This document shows positions 35,346-48,200 of a DNA stretch of 64,000 nucleotides, in pieces. Made by a program: the position numbers and the translations under genes. Below the pieces are notes generated by a model. The model did not search any database, was not told the DNA's origin, and worked only from the letters and a program-made list of their open reading frames with translations. The stretch is from Phoronis australis. Taxonomy: Eukaryota > Phoronida > Phoronidae. Numbering within the stretch: the stretch's first letter is position 1; every line of letters starts with the position of its first letter. The stretch lies in assembly GCA_002633005.1 (NCBI GenBank), contig NMRA01000430.1, positions 208,671 through 272,670 of the forward strand. Reading direction: 5' to 3'.

Positions 35346-35900
35346 AAATAGAATACTTAAATGAGCACGCGCAACAATCGCATGTTCAGCAAAGGGCATT
35401 GCACCGACATTTATGCGCTATGAAAAATAAGACGCATAATTTCCATAAAAACGATATTTTAATTCAGTTAAATTTTCCTCTCGTGTTCTCTCACTTGTAA
35501 ATCACCGATCTCCCAATTTGAATGCGGGTATCGTGTAGTCGGGATCCTTTGACTTGAGCATTATAGTCAGTTACTAGTGGTAATCTAATTTAGCAGACGA
35601 TATTTTCCCAGTGGAAGCTTAGCGTGATAAAATGTGTAGTAAGCTATAATAGTTGCTAAACCTTAATTTTATAGATTCACTTTATTTCTATTTTGTTTAA
35701 GTTTTCAATTGCTTTTGAGTATAAGCATTATTTGACAAAAATAGCTCTGCTTTTCTTAAAAGGGCACGACCTCCGACCCCGGGCCTCTGACATAGAAAGT
35801 AGTTACAAAGCCGAGGCGAGTCGAGAAAGGTAGGCTAGATAGAGTTATTGCAATGTTTCTCGTTCAGTATGTAGTATAAACAGATTATTATATGTAGTCA

Positions 35901-36044
35901 GTCGTTATCCCCCTTATCTAGAATCCTCGTGAATTTTGGAGAATTATCACCCTCGGGGCTAACGCCCCTCGGGCGATAATTCTCCAAAATCCGCTCGGGC
36001 TCTAGATAACGGCAAAGATATCTTTGATAACGGGGAATAACGAC
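35901..36044. mobile_element. Large palindrome (fold-back element), intact
   Basis: The outer arm GTCGTTATCCCC is mirrored by GGGGAATAACGAC. Inside, TTATCTAGA...GAATTTTGGAGAATTATC is mirrored by GATAATTCTCCAAAATCC...TCTAGATAA around CTCGGGGCTAACGCCCCTCG. Nearly the whole 144 bp can fold on itself. No frame is inside. The allelic copy has lost its left arm. Confidence 0.8.
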
Positions 36045-36344
36045 TTCGCCATGTAATAAGCTATATTTTTTATGACAAAATACATATACAAATACAAAGA
36101 ATGGGAATGAAAATGAAATATGATATCGAAAACATAATAATCTCTAAGATGGGCAATACAAAAGCGCCACAAGATATGTTGAACACAGCGCATGCCCACT
36201 GCACCTGGACGCACGGAAAGAGAACAGTAGGAAACTGGTTCATACTGCAGAGCCGTACAGTATTTTGCCAGCCGGATACCCAACCCTGACTCCAGGTGCC
36301 GAGCTTGGAGAGGTAGGTACGTCATGTCCACATGCTGCCATGTG

Positions 36345-37560
36345 TTTGCTCATCATTGTGTCGTGGCGTTTGGTATTGGTATTTTACTCACAGGTATACG
36401 ACTGACGGTTTCGCGTGACATAATCCAGCAACTGAGTCGGTAACACAAAAAATCTGCTCGTAACTTTTTTTCTGGTTTCTCGTGTGCCATCTGAACCTGT
36501 ACTTTGTATTCATACAAAACTGACTCTCGATACTTAAATATAAATGTAAACTTTATTAGCAAAGATGGTGTCACTTTCAGTTTTATAACGCGACCTAAAA
36601 CTACGCCACATTTGTTGGAGTGTTGCAGTGAGTCTATCGACCCTGCCTGCCTAGGACGGAAATACAAAGCAGTGAAAATTATAGATGTAATATTTATCGA
36701 ATTTTGTTACCTTAACTACATTTTAGTGGAAGAAAATGAGACATTTCACTACGTTAATACACCTAAAACATGTCTGGTCTACTAAAATGCATTATAGCTT
36801 AAACACTTTCATTGTAAAACGTTTTTTCCAAATAAGAAATTTCAAATTACCTTATGACTAACACCAGTTCTTGGTTACAGAATCAATAGCAGTCTGATCC
36901 TCAGCGCGGATACCAGCAATTCGATGGGCGCTTGTGATGACCTACTCATGTCTGCTGTATATTACCCATTTGTAAATGTATTTACTCGTTATTGTTTTGA
37001 GTGTGAACTGTGAAACCTGATGTTTCATCCTGGCGAAACGTTCATCATGAACTTGTTTGTCGCGCTGAGAATTTGGGCTCGAGGTCCAATCAGCAGTCAA
37101 AACTAGATCTCAAAAATTGTCCAATTGCATAAAACACTTCGAGCAAATTTTCAAATTTTTACCCAAACAGTGCAGCGTGATTGATTTGATTTCGAGTCTG
37201 CGTCCGAGTCGAGTTTTACGATTAGATCCTGAATTTTAGACCCAAAACGCGACATATTTTCCTTGCCAATGTCGAAAATGTCGTTTCTGTTTTTTTTTTT
37301 GGCCATAAATGGTTTCAGTAAATAGAAAAGAGTATTTTCGCGCTTCAGGTTAGTCTCGTGAATTTCCGGGAGTTTTTCCAGGAATTTCTCTACTTCGATG
37401 GATCCATTGACTCAGTCTATAGATTGAGATAGATAATTCGTTACAAATGCCTCTGAAGAAAAATAAACGTGGGTCTTCTTGCTTCCTTAAATAGTTTGGG
37501 ATGATGGGAAATCGCAGTTTTCAGTGCCACAATTTGTGCGAACTAATGCAACAAATAGAA
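36345..37560. other. No gene recognised
   Basis: Frames of 93-104 codons on both strands (36353-36667 minus, 36504-36785 plus) recur in the second copy at 42031-42439 with shifts in only some. They have no domain I know. A motif CCTGGCGAAACGTTCATCAT near 37030 resembles text often found by Penelope-like or other retroelement 3' parts, but that is weak. Confidence 0.4.
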
Positions 37561-37935
37561 TTACAAGGGGCTTAGTTGGTGGCCAAATAAAAACCAATAG
37601 TTGCCCCACCTGGTGGTAGAATCAAGATGTGTGAGTTGGTTCTCATCTAACAACCAACAGTTGCTCCATCTGGTGGTGAAGTAATTAATGACCCAAGAGA
37701 CAGATAGGGAGCTAACTGGTTGCCAACTCAGAACCAAAACCTGCTTCACCTGGCGGTGGAAACAAAATGAGGTCAGTAGACTGAGAGTGACTTTTGGTCG
37801 CTAACTAACAACCAATAGATGCTCCAACTGGTGACAAATTAGATAATGATCCAAAAGACAGATAGGGAGTTAGTTGGTTGCCAAATAACAACCAATAGCT
37901 ACCCCCACCTGATCACTGGTGGTATGCAGAACGTA
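37561..37935. repeat. Minisatellite of about 80-bp units
   Basis: Four to five imperfect units are built on GTTGGTTGCCAAATAACAAC followed by CAATAG and CTCCACCTGGTGGT. The second copy is at 43192-43565, where one unit is shorter. Confidence 0.75.
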
Positions 37936-38582
37936 TACAGACTGAAAGTACGGGACTTGGTTGCCAGCTGACCACTAATAATTGTCGTCACTCATTCTGA
38001 AGTGGTAAGCCAATCGCAGAAACAAGCAGTGAATTGGATGGTTGTCAGTGAACGCGTCTGCAACGTGTAAAGTAATGATAGAATTCATATCAGATTGATA
38101 GAATACGTTTTGAATCTCAATCATTAGTATCGATTGGGCGGTTCCTATGCTTAGAAATAACATCCGTTTAACTTGTAATTCCATGTTTCAGTAATTCATT
38201 TTGTAATACTGATCTAGGTGTGTTGGAACAGAACATCAAAACTAACCCATCGCATGCTTTAGTTAGGAACCATTGTATCTATGAGCAGTTTCTCAGCAAT
38301 CAGTGGTATGCAAAATTGGTTGATTACACGACACTTGTCGATATTAACAATCTTTATTCCGTTCCGTTCGTATCCTCGGAACAAAGTTTGACACTCAACA
38401 GAACATTGGTAAAGCAATTGACCAAGAGACATGATTAAAAGTCACACGATATTTTAAAACATACTTGTTTCATTCTCAAGTGGAAATGAAATGACGCAGT
38501 AATACCACCGCAGAGCATAAGCTGGAGACATACACACGGCAGATGTGAAATACATAACAAATGAAGGGGAGTAACAGGAAAG

Positions 38583-38942
38583 TCACGCAAACAAGTGTAA
38601 CGTGCGGCGCGACCCTGTTTGCTGCTCATTCAAAACAGGCTTCTTACATGCAATCAAAAAGGACTCCAATACTTTCAATCGCAGCACATCGTGACTCACG
38701 TTCCGAATTGACGTGTTTTCCACAATTTCTTGACGGGTGATTTTACGTTCGTGACAATGCAAAAAATGTTCTTGGATGGCGTCATTTTGAAGATGCATAG
38801 ATAACCGACGAGATAAACAGCAAACCGTTTGACTAATGTAAGATTGCTTCACGCCCTCTTTCAAATGTGCTCCCGAAGTACAGCCAATCAGTGGTATCAA
38901 TAACTTGATCAAATTGTATTCGATATGAATGTCTCTGAGCAA
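38583..38942 (-). pseudogene. Penelope-like element, C-terminal GIY-YIG remnant (copy 1)
   Basis: The 119-codon frame reads KQSYISQTVCCLSRRLSMHL, NDAIQEHFLHCHERKITRQE and LRLKVLESFLIACKKPVLNE. This order (YxxQT...RR..., AI.EH...H..KIT, LKVLE...I...KP..N.Q) is that of the GIY-YIG endonuclease at the end of Penelope-like retroelements. The GIY half is decayed. No reverse transcriptase part was found upstream on the same strand. Confidence 0.65.
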
Positions 38943-39275
38943 AGATTAGTTCATATAAAGGAAAGATTGTTCTCATAAGGTTATGTTAGGCCTTGCGAGT
39001 ATTGACCAGTCTGCGTATTTAGCGAACTATCTACAGAACTATTGAGTTTAACTCAGTAGAGGATGTACTTTATGAAAACATAAAATGTAGAACTAGATTT
39101 TTTACTTTTACCAATCTGCCATAAATTGGATCACTTGTATTTTTGATGAAATTTAGTAAGTAAGGAAGTTACATTGATTGCGAATCATTATCAGATTTTA
39201 TTCGATATAAATGAACAAGGTAATGCCTCAAAAAACTGTTACAGCTTTGTAAGATAACATATCGTTTTTATGCGA

Positions 39276-41288
39276 CTTAAGTTTTTTAATGAAAATCATA
39301 AAAGTCATGTATTTGATGCAAAAGTTTAAAGGCGAAGGCAACCTTTTTCCATGTCATTTTGAGCTAAAATAAGGTTGGTTGGTTATCCTAGACATATTTT
39401 CCACTTAATTACAGCTTTTCGTAATTTTATTAATTACTCGTCCTCTCTTCCGGAAGTGACGTTTTAGGAGGCAAGCATTTCGCGCCAATTTCTTTTCATA
39501 TAGTCTGACTGTGAGAGCTGCCGAGTCAGTCATTGTTCTACCTCGGTTGTGTTAAGTTCCGTCGTCGTTTGCTTTCATTTACTAGTCAGTCGATATGTTG
39601 CTGCGTACCAGGATATACTAATTATCGGCTCACGCGCGCTTTGGGAGTACCTTTGAGTGTCTCCCAGATTTTGCATGCACCCCGGACGTCGGTCGTTGGC
39701 TCTGCGATATAAGTTTCACGACGAGGTGACTAACACAACTCATACCCGGCCTGTATGAGGTCTGTAGTGTATGGTTTCACAGAGCTCAATTCACAGTGTT
39801 ACCTTGCTGTATTTTGGCGATAGTCTTGAAACAGCTAACTGGCTGGCTACCAAAAAATCTACAGTGTGCACTTCGACGTTTCGTGTTACTGTTCCGGCCC
39901 AGGGTATAGGGAATCCGGCCCAAATCCGGAATATTCTGTCTGATTGGGTCGTTCCCTTAGGTCTAACGGAATTCTGATACTGAGTTTAAAACGTTCAATT
40001 GATTACAAATTCTTATAACTAGGTGTGTTTTCATGCAATCCAGACTTTATTTCGTAGTTTTAATTTATTACAGACACTGGCGACTCACAATGTTGTGTTG
40101 CTATTAAATTTTCATTTTAGGTTGACCGAGTCAAAATGGCGGCGATTAGGCTACGGGTTGCAGCATTTCAAGGCGACTAATTTTGAAAATTAGTTTCTAA
40201 TATAAAGTTTTCAATGAATTTGATTATAATTTCTTTGTAACGTTTCCAAGTATTTTACACCAAATTAAACGGCCTATTTTCGCCTATACCAATACGGGAC
40301 ACACACACACTCGACAGCCGCCCGTATTGGAATCGCGCAGCGTTCACACCTTCGGCTTCACTGAATAAGACATGAATGCAAAGTTCCTAACATCAAAGTT
40401 TTTGTATCAAGCAAATTACTCTATTATAATAAACATTGTGAAATTGCTGATAACAATTCAGAGGAGGCGTTTTGTTTTTCCGGCTGTTTCGGCGGCCCTA
40501 GTCACACGTACTCCCGGGGATTCCAATATCGACCCGTATTAGAATATGTGCTAAATAATTGAATAAAAATTTCTAAAGGTAATGATTTTGATCAATTTTA
40601 ATATTAACTGACATGAAATGAAAAATTAAGAGTGACTCCATATAAAAACCAACAGGTAGAGTCTATACCCAAAATCACCGATTTTTTTGAAACTTAGCAC
40701 ATGAGTTTGGTTTGTTGAGATGTAGAAAAACCCCACTTTTTAAGAATTTTCATTCATTATTTTTCTTTTTATGACCTGTACCTCCATTTTGAAACAAAAT
40801 TGGGCGTCGAAGTAGGCATGTTTGAATGCATTTTACTAGCATGTGTGGTAAGGACAAAACAAATGAATAATACGAATTGAAAGGGCAATGGCTGAATAAT
40901 TTAATGGCATAACTTTCAAAATCCATTTTCAAATTTGTACGTTTTGAATTTGTGAGGCAAAAACGGCTATTTTTCAGGTTTTCACTGAAGCCATTTTCGG
41001 CCAAATTTGGCACTCTGTAGCAGCCATAACGCACCTTTCCTGAAATTGACTTTATAATAATTTGTTTAGTCATTCCTAACCTGTTCATAATCTAAAATAA
41101 AAAATCTTGCCTCTAGTGTAGTTTTTGCGTAGGAAGCTTTACACGAACTGCACTTCGTCCTTTTGCATGTTCTCAGTTGCCTCTGCTGCCAATAGGGGGC
41201 TCTTGGAACATATAATTAGCTTGCGAAACACGACATAAAAACCTTGTATTTTGGAGAAAAGTCAGACAGCATTATTAATTACCATTCT
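39276..41288. other. Segment unique to one copy; no gene recognised
   Basis: It lies between the two 3.7-kb copies and ends at the lone N. Apart from the promoter-like motifs listed separately I see no exon I can support. A minus frame at 40750-41088 has no recognisable domain. Confidence 0.45.
39440..40146 (+). promoter_or_regulatory. Promoter-like motif cluster (ETS/CRE, E2F, YY1)
   Basis: CCGGAAGTGACG (39450-39461) is an ETS site fused to a CRE half. TTTCGCGCC (39478-39486) fits E2F. AAAATGGCGGCG (40134-40145) fits YY1. Such a set is typical of CpG-type housekeeping promoters. Direction and target gene are unknown, and no coding exon was identified nearby. Confidence 0.4.
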
Positions 41289-41289
41289 N
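41289..41289. other. Single-N contig join
   Basis: The sequence restarts here as a copy of 35546. Confidence 0.9.
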
Positions 41290-43191
41290 CCTTTGATTTG
41301 AGCTTTATAGTCAGTTACTAGTGGTAACCTAATTTAGCAGACGATATTTTCCCAGTGGAAGCTTAGCGTGATAAAATGTGTAGTAAGCTATAATAGTTGC
41401 TAAACCTTAATTTATAGATTCACTTTATTTCTATGTTGTTTAAATTTTCAATTGCTTTTGAGTATAAGCATTATTTGACAAAAATAGCTCTGCTTTTCTT
41501 AAAAGATCACGACCTCCGACCCCGAGCCTCTGACATAGAAAGTAGTTACAAAGCCGAGGCGAGTCGAGAAAGGTAGGCTAGATAGATTTATTGCAATGTT
41601 TCTCGTTCAGTATGTGGTATAAACAGATTAACGCCCCTCGGGCGATAATTCTCCAAAATCCACCCAGGCTCTAGATAACGGGGGATAACGACTTCGCCAT
41701 GTAATAATCTATACTTTTTATGACAAAATACAAATACAAATACAAAGAATGGGAATGAAAATGAAATATGATATCGAAACATAAAAATCTCTAAGATGGG
41801 CAATACAAAAGCGCCACAAGATATGTTAAACACAGCGCATGCCCGCTCCACCTGGACGCACGGAAAGAGTACAGTAGGAAACTGGTTTATAGTGCAGAGC
41901 CGTACAGTATTTTGCCAGCCGGATACCCATCCCTGACTCCAGGTGCCGAGCTTGGAGAGGTAGGTACGTCATGTCCACATGCTGCCATGTGTTTGCTCAT
42001 CATTGTGTCGTGGCGTTTGGTATTGGTATTTTACTCACAGGTATACGACTGACGGTTTCGCGTGACAGAATCCAGCAACTGAGTCGGTAACACAAAAAAA
42101 TCTGCTCGTAACTTTTTTTCTGGTTTCTCGTGTGCCATCAGAACCTGTACTTTGTATTCATACAAAACTGACTCTCGATACTTAAATATAAATGTAAACT
42201 TTATTAGCAAAGATGATGTTACTTTCAGTTTTATAACGCGACCTAAAACTACGCCACATTTGTTGGAGTGCTGCAGTGAGGGAATCAACCCTGCCCGCCT
42301 AGGACAGAAATACAAAGCAGTGAAAAATATAGATGTAATATCTATCGAATTTTGTTACCTTAACTACATTTTAGTTGATGAAAATGAGACATTTCACTAC
42401 GTTAAAATAAATACACCTAAAACATGTCTGGTCTACTAAAACGCTTTCAATGTAAAACGTTTTTTCCAAATAAGAAATTTCAAATTACCTTATGACTAAC
42501 ACCAGTTCTTGGTTACAGAATCAATAGCAGTCTGATCATCAGCGCTGATACCAGCAATTTGAGGGGCACATGTGATGGCCTACTCATGTCTGCTGTATAT
42601 TACCCATTTGTAAATGTGTTTACTCGTTATTGTTTTGAGTGTGAAACCTGATGTTTCATCCTGGCGAAACATTCATCATGAACTTGTTTGTCGCGCTGAG
42701 AATTTGGGCTCGAGGTCCAATCTGCAGTCAAATCTAGATCTCAAATATTGTCCAATTGCATAACACACTTCGAGCAAATTTTCAAATTTGTACCCAAACA
42801 GTGCAGCGTGATTGATTTGATTTCGAGTCTTCGTCCGAGTCGAGTTTTACGATTAGATCCTGAATTTTAGACCCAAAATGCGACATATTTTCCTTGCCAA
42901 TGTCGAAAATGTCGTTTCTGTTTTTTTTGGCCATAAATGGTTTCAGTAAACAGAAAAGAGTATTTTCGCGCTTCAGGTTAGTCTCGCTTGAATTTCCGGG
43001 AATTTTCCCAGGAATTTCTCTACTTCGATGGATCCATTGACTCAGACTATAGATTGAGATAGATAATTCGTTACAAATGCCTCTGAAGAAAAATAAACGT
43101 GTCGTCTTCTTGCTTCCTTAGACAGTTTGGGATGATGGGAAATCGCAGTTTTCAGTGCCACAAGTTGTGCGAACTAATGCAACAAATAGAA

Positions 43192-43565
43192 TTACAAAGG
43201 GCTTAGTTGGTTGCCAAATAAAAACCAATAGTTGCCCCACCTGGTGGTGGAATCAAGATGTGTGAGTTGGTTCTCATCTAACAACCAACAGTTGCTCCAT
43301 CTGGTGGTGAAGTAATTAATGACCCAAGAGACAGATAGGGAGTTAACTGGTTGCCAACTCAGAACCAATACCTGGTTCACCTGGCGGTGGAAACAAAATG
43401 AGGTCAGTAGACTGAGAGTGAGTTAGTTGGTCGCCAACAACCAATAGCTGCTCCAACTGGTGACAAATTAGATAATGATCCAAAAGACAGATAGGGAGTT
43501 AGTTGGTTGCCAAATAACAACCAATAGCTACCCCCACCTGAGCACTGGTGGTATGCAGAACGTAT
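43192..43565. repeat. Minisatellite of about 80-bp units (second copy)
   Basis: It is the same family as 37561-37935, with a short deletion in the fourth unit. Confidence 0.75.
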
Positions 43566-44211
43566 ACAGACTGAAAGTACGTGACTTGGTTGCCCGCTAA
43601 CCACTAATAATTGTCATCACTCATTCTGAAGTGGTAAGCCAATCGCAGAAACAAGCAGTGAATTGGATGGTTGTCAGTGAACGCGTCTGCAACGTGTAAA
43701 ATAATGATAGAATTCATGTCAGATTGATAGAATGTGTTTTGAATCTCAATCATTAGTATCGATTGGGCGGTTCCTATGCTTAGAAATAACATCCGTTTAA
43801 CTTGTAATTCCATGTTTCAGTAATTCATTTTGTAATACTGATCTAGGTGTGTTGGAACAGAACATCAAAACTAACCCATCGCATGCTTTAGTTAGGAACC
43901 ATTGTATCTATGAGCAGTTTCTCAGCAATCAGTGGTATGCAAAATTGGTTGATTACACGACACTTGTCGATATTAACAATCTTTATTCCGTTCCGTTCGG
44001 ATCCTCGGAACAAAGTTTGACACTCAACAGAACATTGGTAAAGCAACTGACCAAGAGACATGATTAAAAGTCACACGATATTTTGAAATATACTTGTTTC
44101 ATTCTCAAGGGGAAATGAAATGACGCAGTAATACCACCGCAGAGCATAAGCTGGAGACATACACACGACAGGTGTGAAATACATAACAAATGAAGGGGAG
44201 TAACAGGAAAG

Positions 44212-44571
44212 TCACGCAAGCAAGTGTAACGTGCTGCGCGACCCTGTTTGCTGCTTATTCAAAACAGGCTTCTTACATGCAATCAAAAAGGACTCCAATA
44301 CTTTCAATCGCAGCACATCGTGACTCACGTACCGAATTGACGTGTTTTCCACAATTTCTTGACGGGTGATTTTACGTTCGTGACAATGTAAAAAATGTTC
44401 TTGGATGGCGTCATTTTGAAGATGCATAGATAACCGACGAGATAAACAGCAAATCGTTTGACTAATGTAAGATTGCTTGACGTCCTCTTTCAAATGTGCT
44501 CCCGAAGTACAGCCAATCAGTGGTATCAATAACTTGATCAAATTGTATTCGATATGAATGTCTCTGAGCAA
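44212..44571 (-). pseudogene. Penelope-like element, GIY-YIG remnant (copy 2)
   Basis: It is 119 codons, the same as 38583-38942 except for a handful of residues (for example KEDVKQS for KEGVKQS and RYVSHD for RNVSHD). It remains open in both copies. Confidence 0.65.
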
Positions 44572-45029
44572 AGATTAGTTCATATAAAGGAAAGATTTTT
44601 CTCATAAGGTTATGTTAGACCTTGCGAGTATTGACTAATCTGCGTATTTAACCAACTATCTACAGAACTATTGAGTTTAACTCAGTAGAGGATATACTTT
44701 ATGAAAATATAAAATGTAGAACTAGATTTTTTACTTTTACCAATCTGCCATAAATTGTATTTTTGATGAAATTTAGTAAGTAAGGAAGTGACATTAATTG
44801 CGAATCATGATCAGATTTTATTCGATATAAATAATCAAGGTAATGCCTCAAAAAACTGTTACAGCTTTGTAAGATAACATCGTCTTTATGCGACTAAAAG
44901 GCGAATATCATCCGATTTAATTAGTCTTTCTTGCCGCCTTAATCGGTCTATATCCACATCGCCTCGCATACGGTCGACATTAGCTTGCCAAGAGGTGTCG
45001 GGTTAACCTGTGAGGAAGGTGGTTCATAT

Positions 45030-45245
45030 GCAGAGTGAATGCCGCTATGTTGTGGTGCATCGTTCCCGCTTGTCCGAACTAAGCAGCTGCGAGGAAAGCG
45101 GGTATATCGTTTTTTACTTTCTCGAGAGTCCGAAATGGTTAGGAAGTGGCTCATGGTAGTGAATAATGAAATATACGCTGTAAATAGCAAGTATGAGGCC
45201 GTGAAACATCGCCGTGTCTGTGGCCTGCGGACGTCGACAGTGCCT
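45030..45245 (+). pseudogene. Degenerate THAP-like zinc-finger fragment
   Basis: One frame holds CIVPACPN, a THAP-type C-x4-C start. After a frame change, KRVYRFLLSRESEMVRKWLM and VNNEIYAVNSKYEAVKHRRV, then CGLR, follow the THAP pattern (FxRFP...WL.A..., C-x2-H) with the final His replaced by Arg. THAP domains occur in P-element-like transposases and host regulators. It is broken, and the assignment is tentative. Confidence 0.4.
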
Positions 45246-48200
45246 GACGAATGCCGGCTTACCAAATAACTCCATACGTTCCGTTGTCTGAGCTTGTTCA
45301 CGGCGCCTCTCTAGTATTTCTTCATCACTGTATTCCTGTTCGAATTGATAGCCTGTAAAACTTAACGATCCACCTGCAAAGTCGGGACTGATGAGCTCTA
45401 GCTCGTCCTAAGTGGGGATCGCGAGTTGCCATGTTGGCGTTTATTACTGTGCGTTCTGTTTCAAAATGAATTATTCTCACCTTAACCAATACTTATATAA
45501 AACTGAAACAAAGTTTGTCTCGTTAGGTGCAATTTGTAATGCCTCTGAAGTGTTCGTGAGTGCAAATGAGTTGAGTCAACAATGAATAATTCACTGCGTT
45601 ACCGGCTTTAGGTGCAATAAAACTAATTGACGGGACTCATGCTAATTTACTGTTTGCTGGCAGGAACTGTTGTGAAACAAATCGATTTCCATCCCACGGC
45701 CAGGTGTTAGGGGAATCTTTATTTTCATTTACGTTACTCAAATAATGATTGTCAATGTACAACTTCTGCCCTGACGGTGCTGTGGCCAAAGCGGAACATG
45801 AATTCGCGGCCCCCGACGAGTAAGTCAGTAGATTTTCAGTTTCGTGGCTAATTCACCAACATAATCAGGTGCACATTACTTTGGCTCACTAGTATAGTAT
45901 TTTCTTGACTGGATGTTTAGTGTCCACTGAACTTTGGCTGGTTTATGTTCGTGATGTCTGATCAGTTTCCGAGCCACTGGCGGGGATAACCAATCAATCC
46001 GGCCGGCCGCGACGGGCCTGATCGTGCTACGAGCCATTGGCCAGGTTAACAAGCGTTTTGTGTTTAGAACTCAAAAAATCACAAGTCTAAACAACACAGA
46101 TCTGTATCTCACGGAAAATACTTCGAAATTATCTCCGAACAGACTCCAAACTCCTGCTACGGACCTTATTGGCCTGCCGAACTTTGTAGGCTACGGTGTG
46201 TCCAAATACCAATAAATCCGCAAGAGCGAAATAAAACAACACGTTTTTATAAGAACTCGGTGTATTTTTAAGGGTTTTACATCGAAGTTTGATGATTTAT
46301 TGGTGTTAAACGATGACTTCAAGCGATAAGCTGACACCAGTAACCCGTGTTGTGAACCGCTGAACAGACTGTGTGTGAAACCGATGACGTCATTGGATAA
46401 TTTCAACACCTCCGTCTGCCGTCAGGTGTCAGGTAACGCAACCGTACGTGTCGTTATGGTGTAGAACTACTCGATCTAAATTGATGCAAATTAGGTTGTT
46501 TTTTGGGTGGCATGCTCCTTTAAGCATATTAAGCACTGAGATCATTCAGTGGCTAACTCAGTATGCAAAAGATTTTGACAACACACACACATCATTTCTT
46601 GTGAGAAAAACACTCGTAGCTTACATATCAGAGTACCTCAAGATTTTTAAATCGAAAGTATTATGCCATGACTCTATAACCACACGGGTACAACCACTAT
46701 TATCATCTGCTTCAGAGTCATTAACTGAAATGGACTGATATTTGTTGTCACGATTTCTACCTTTCGTCACTGACATTTTTACCGATATAAAGTAAAGCTG
46801 GTGTAAACTACCACACCATCACTTAAGATCAAAAACTAAACAATAAAGTGTCATCACTTTTACAACCTCTTTTCTTAAACCAAACCCTCTAATAAACAAG
46901 AACAGTCATCCATCAGTTTTCCATTTAACTACACACTGCATTTCAAAAATTAATTATGCAAAAATTCTCTAGTTTAGGACACTGAATGATTATTTTGATC
47001 AAAGTCGGAGTTTGTCCCAATTTTTTAGAAATTCACACAATTGTCTGTCAGAAATTCAAGGGGACTGGTAACAATTTTTTAAATGTTTGACATGAGAGTC
47101 ACTTTCTATGAACTTATAAGAGTATTCTTGCAAACTCTTATGCTATAACACAAGGTTAGGAATTTGAAAAGTACGAAAATATAAAAATCACTCATGCCTC
47201 AAATTTCAGGATGAAAAAATTAAATTTCAGCAATGATTTCTGTGTTCGGAATTTAGGAGGTTGTCTCAATCTGGAGAATTTTTAACGTAATATATCACCG
47301 ATCTAATTGCTATCATCAACTTTGTCACCTTTGCTTTCAAATTATATGTTAAAAACAATTATAAGCTATAAATGTAATCCATCACTTGCAATAAAAAATG
47401 TTCAAACTTACACCATTGCGAGCATGATGACGAATGCATGCAGCAGTCAATAGCCTCTGTACAGCACATAGTTGAGGGTTTTTGGCAAACATCTACATGT
47501 ATCCCATACATTATGGCTACAATGAAGTCATTCTTAGTCATACCAATAGCGGCTTGTCATCCAGTTCCTTCATGGGAAGTCTACGCCCACTTTTGTCTGA
47601 GGTCTTGCAAAGATCATCCAAACATGTGCAGATTTTAAACGACAGTTTCCGATCAATTTGCTCAGTTGAATCTTTAGACATGTTTCAGAGGAAAGGGTTG
47701 GGTTTTTAATAATCCTCAGATATTGAATACCCATACTCAACTAACTCGGACTCAAACTTTAACAATCTCTTTGCTCCTGTTGGCTTCTTCTTAGAAACAG
47801 ATGACGAATCAAGTAGTACATGTTTCTGTCGATCATCAAACTTAGCAATAAGATCGTTGACCTCCACTCTTGCTGATTTTAGCAGCTGCATGAGTTTTGA
47901 ACAAAACAAAATGCATGAGCAGATAAATACAGGTCTGGGGTCCAGCAAATCATTGTTGAATTGAATGTAAACGAGTGCAAAAAATCCAAGTACCTCTGCT
48001 TTAATGCAGCATTTTTTAACTTTGTGTGCATGAGAGTCAGCGTATAACAGTTTGCCACATAATATGCATGCCTTTCACCTTGCCTTTTTCAGTGGAGTAT
48101 TACAGTTCACCATCTGAAATTAAATATAATTAGCAAAGGCTTTCAATTTTTACTAGCATGACTGATGTGCCACCTAGAATTATATCTGTGTTCAAGTGTG

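Larger units (their letters stand above)
30419..36334. repeat. Segmental duplication copy A (carries GPCR 1)
   Basis: Blocks matching copy B (about 56545-62803) occur in the same order and orientation: 30419-30640, 30640-30830, 31715 to about 35165 and 36080-36334. The copies have many substitutions and different insertions. No lone N marks the boundary, so this appears to be a true older duplication about 26-28 kb apart. A-specific insertions include about 35170-36075. Confidence 0.8.
35546..39275. repeat. 3.7-kb block, first copy (probable allele)
   Basis: It matches 41290 to about 44905 at visibly high identity with small indels. The second copy starts directly after the lone N at 41289. 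It contains the palindrome, the GAAACCTGATGTTTCATCC region, the minisatellite and the Penelope-like fragment. Confidence 0.9.
41290..44905. repeat. 3.7-kb block, second copy (probable allele)
   Basis: It is parallel to 35546-39275. Differences include loss of the left arm of the palindrome (remainder 41630-41692), small indels in the minisatellite and point changes in the Penelope-like frame. Confidence 0.9.
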
